Source: Aurelia coerulea
Taxonomy: Eukaryota > Cnidaria > Scyphozoa > Semaeostomeae > Ulmaridae
Direction: 5' to 3'
Assembly: GCA_039566865.1 (NCBI GenBank)
Contig: CM076961.1
Location: forward strand, 1,991,501 to 2,055,500
Length of the DNA stretch: 64,000 bases
Shown here: positions 63,832-64,000 of the stretch, in pieces
How the letters are laid out: the number at the start of each line of letters is the position of its first letter
How positions within the stretch are numbered: position 1 is the first letter of the stretch
The notes under the pieces: model-generated
Seen by the model: the letters and a program-made list of their open reading frames with translations, nothing else
Database searches by the model: none
Told to the model about the DNA's origin: nothing
Position numbers and translations under genes: made by a program

Positions 63832-64000
63832 AATTGATTAGATTCAAGGAAAGCTGGTTTTACATTTTTATTTTTATTTTCCATTTAAGTTTTTGATGAA
63901 TATATATATTGTACATTTGTAGGTTTAGTTGAATATTGTAATTAGGTTAGTTTTCATTGTAATTAGGTTAGCTTTATTTTTAGTTGCAGGGTACATTGTA

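Overview
This is eukaryotic nuclear DNA, most likely from a cnidarian and probably an anthozoan (coral or sea anemone). The genes are split by GT-AG introns, the non-coding DNA is AT-rich, and foldback DNA transposons and 5'-truncated LINE tails are very dense. The taxon is inferred from that style and from the protein sequences; no marker gene proves it. There are no bacterial operons, ribosome binding sites or CRISPR arrays.

Four protein-coding loci can be supported. (1) 2668-6528, + strand: the 3' part of an unrecognised gene, three coding exons ending in a stop. (2) 14349-18867, + strand: a complete three-exon zinc exporter of the SLC30A1 (ZnT1) type, 498 aa. (3) 26882-35873, + strand: a second complete three-exon SLC30A1-type exporter, 472 aa, with the same intron positions and phases, so a tandem duplicate. 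(4) 60353-43152, - strand: eight coding exons of an OTUD5-type OTU deubiquitinase, 351 codons plus stop, lacking only its N-terminal exon or exons, which lie beyond the window or are too divergent to see. All OTUD5 exon junctions were joined by phase and match the family order: DGAC active site, OTU core, His motif, helical extension, Ser/Pro-rich linker, C-terminal ubiquitin-interacting motif. Weaker candidates are two symmetric phase-1 exons (11821-12042, 26008-26196), a possible first coding exon at 37743 and a 138-codon ORF at 3170-3586.

The rest is mostly repeats. 6.5-14 kb holds LINE debris, a hammerhead-like motif and a degenerate 172-bp tandem repeat. 18.9-26 kb and 29-31 kb hold foldback elements, including three copies of one family with exact 8-bp target duplications and three copies of another with 9-11-bp duplications. 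38.04-42.7 kb is a 69-bp satellite of more than 60 units; because 69 is a multiple of 3 it carries long open frames of a 23-residue repeat. The OTUD5 introns hold a fresh 163-bp array, an older 115-bp array, paired foldback elements and a LINE insertion with clear target duplications. 61-64 kb holds two more foldbacks and a LINE tail.

The two zinc exporters should act together in moving cytosolic Zn2+ out of the cell. OTUD5 is an unrelated housekeeping and signalling neighbour on the other strand. The most unusual features are the frame-preserving satellite, the rich set of palindromic transposons whose target duplications can still be read, and a 45-bp element made of little more than its two terminal repeats, 23 bases from an OTUD5 splice donor.
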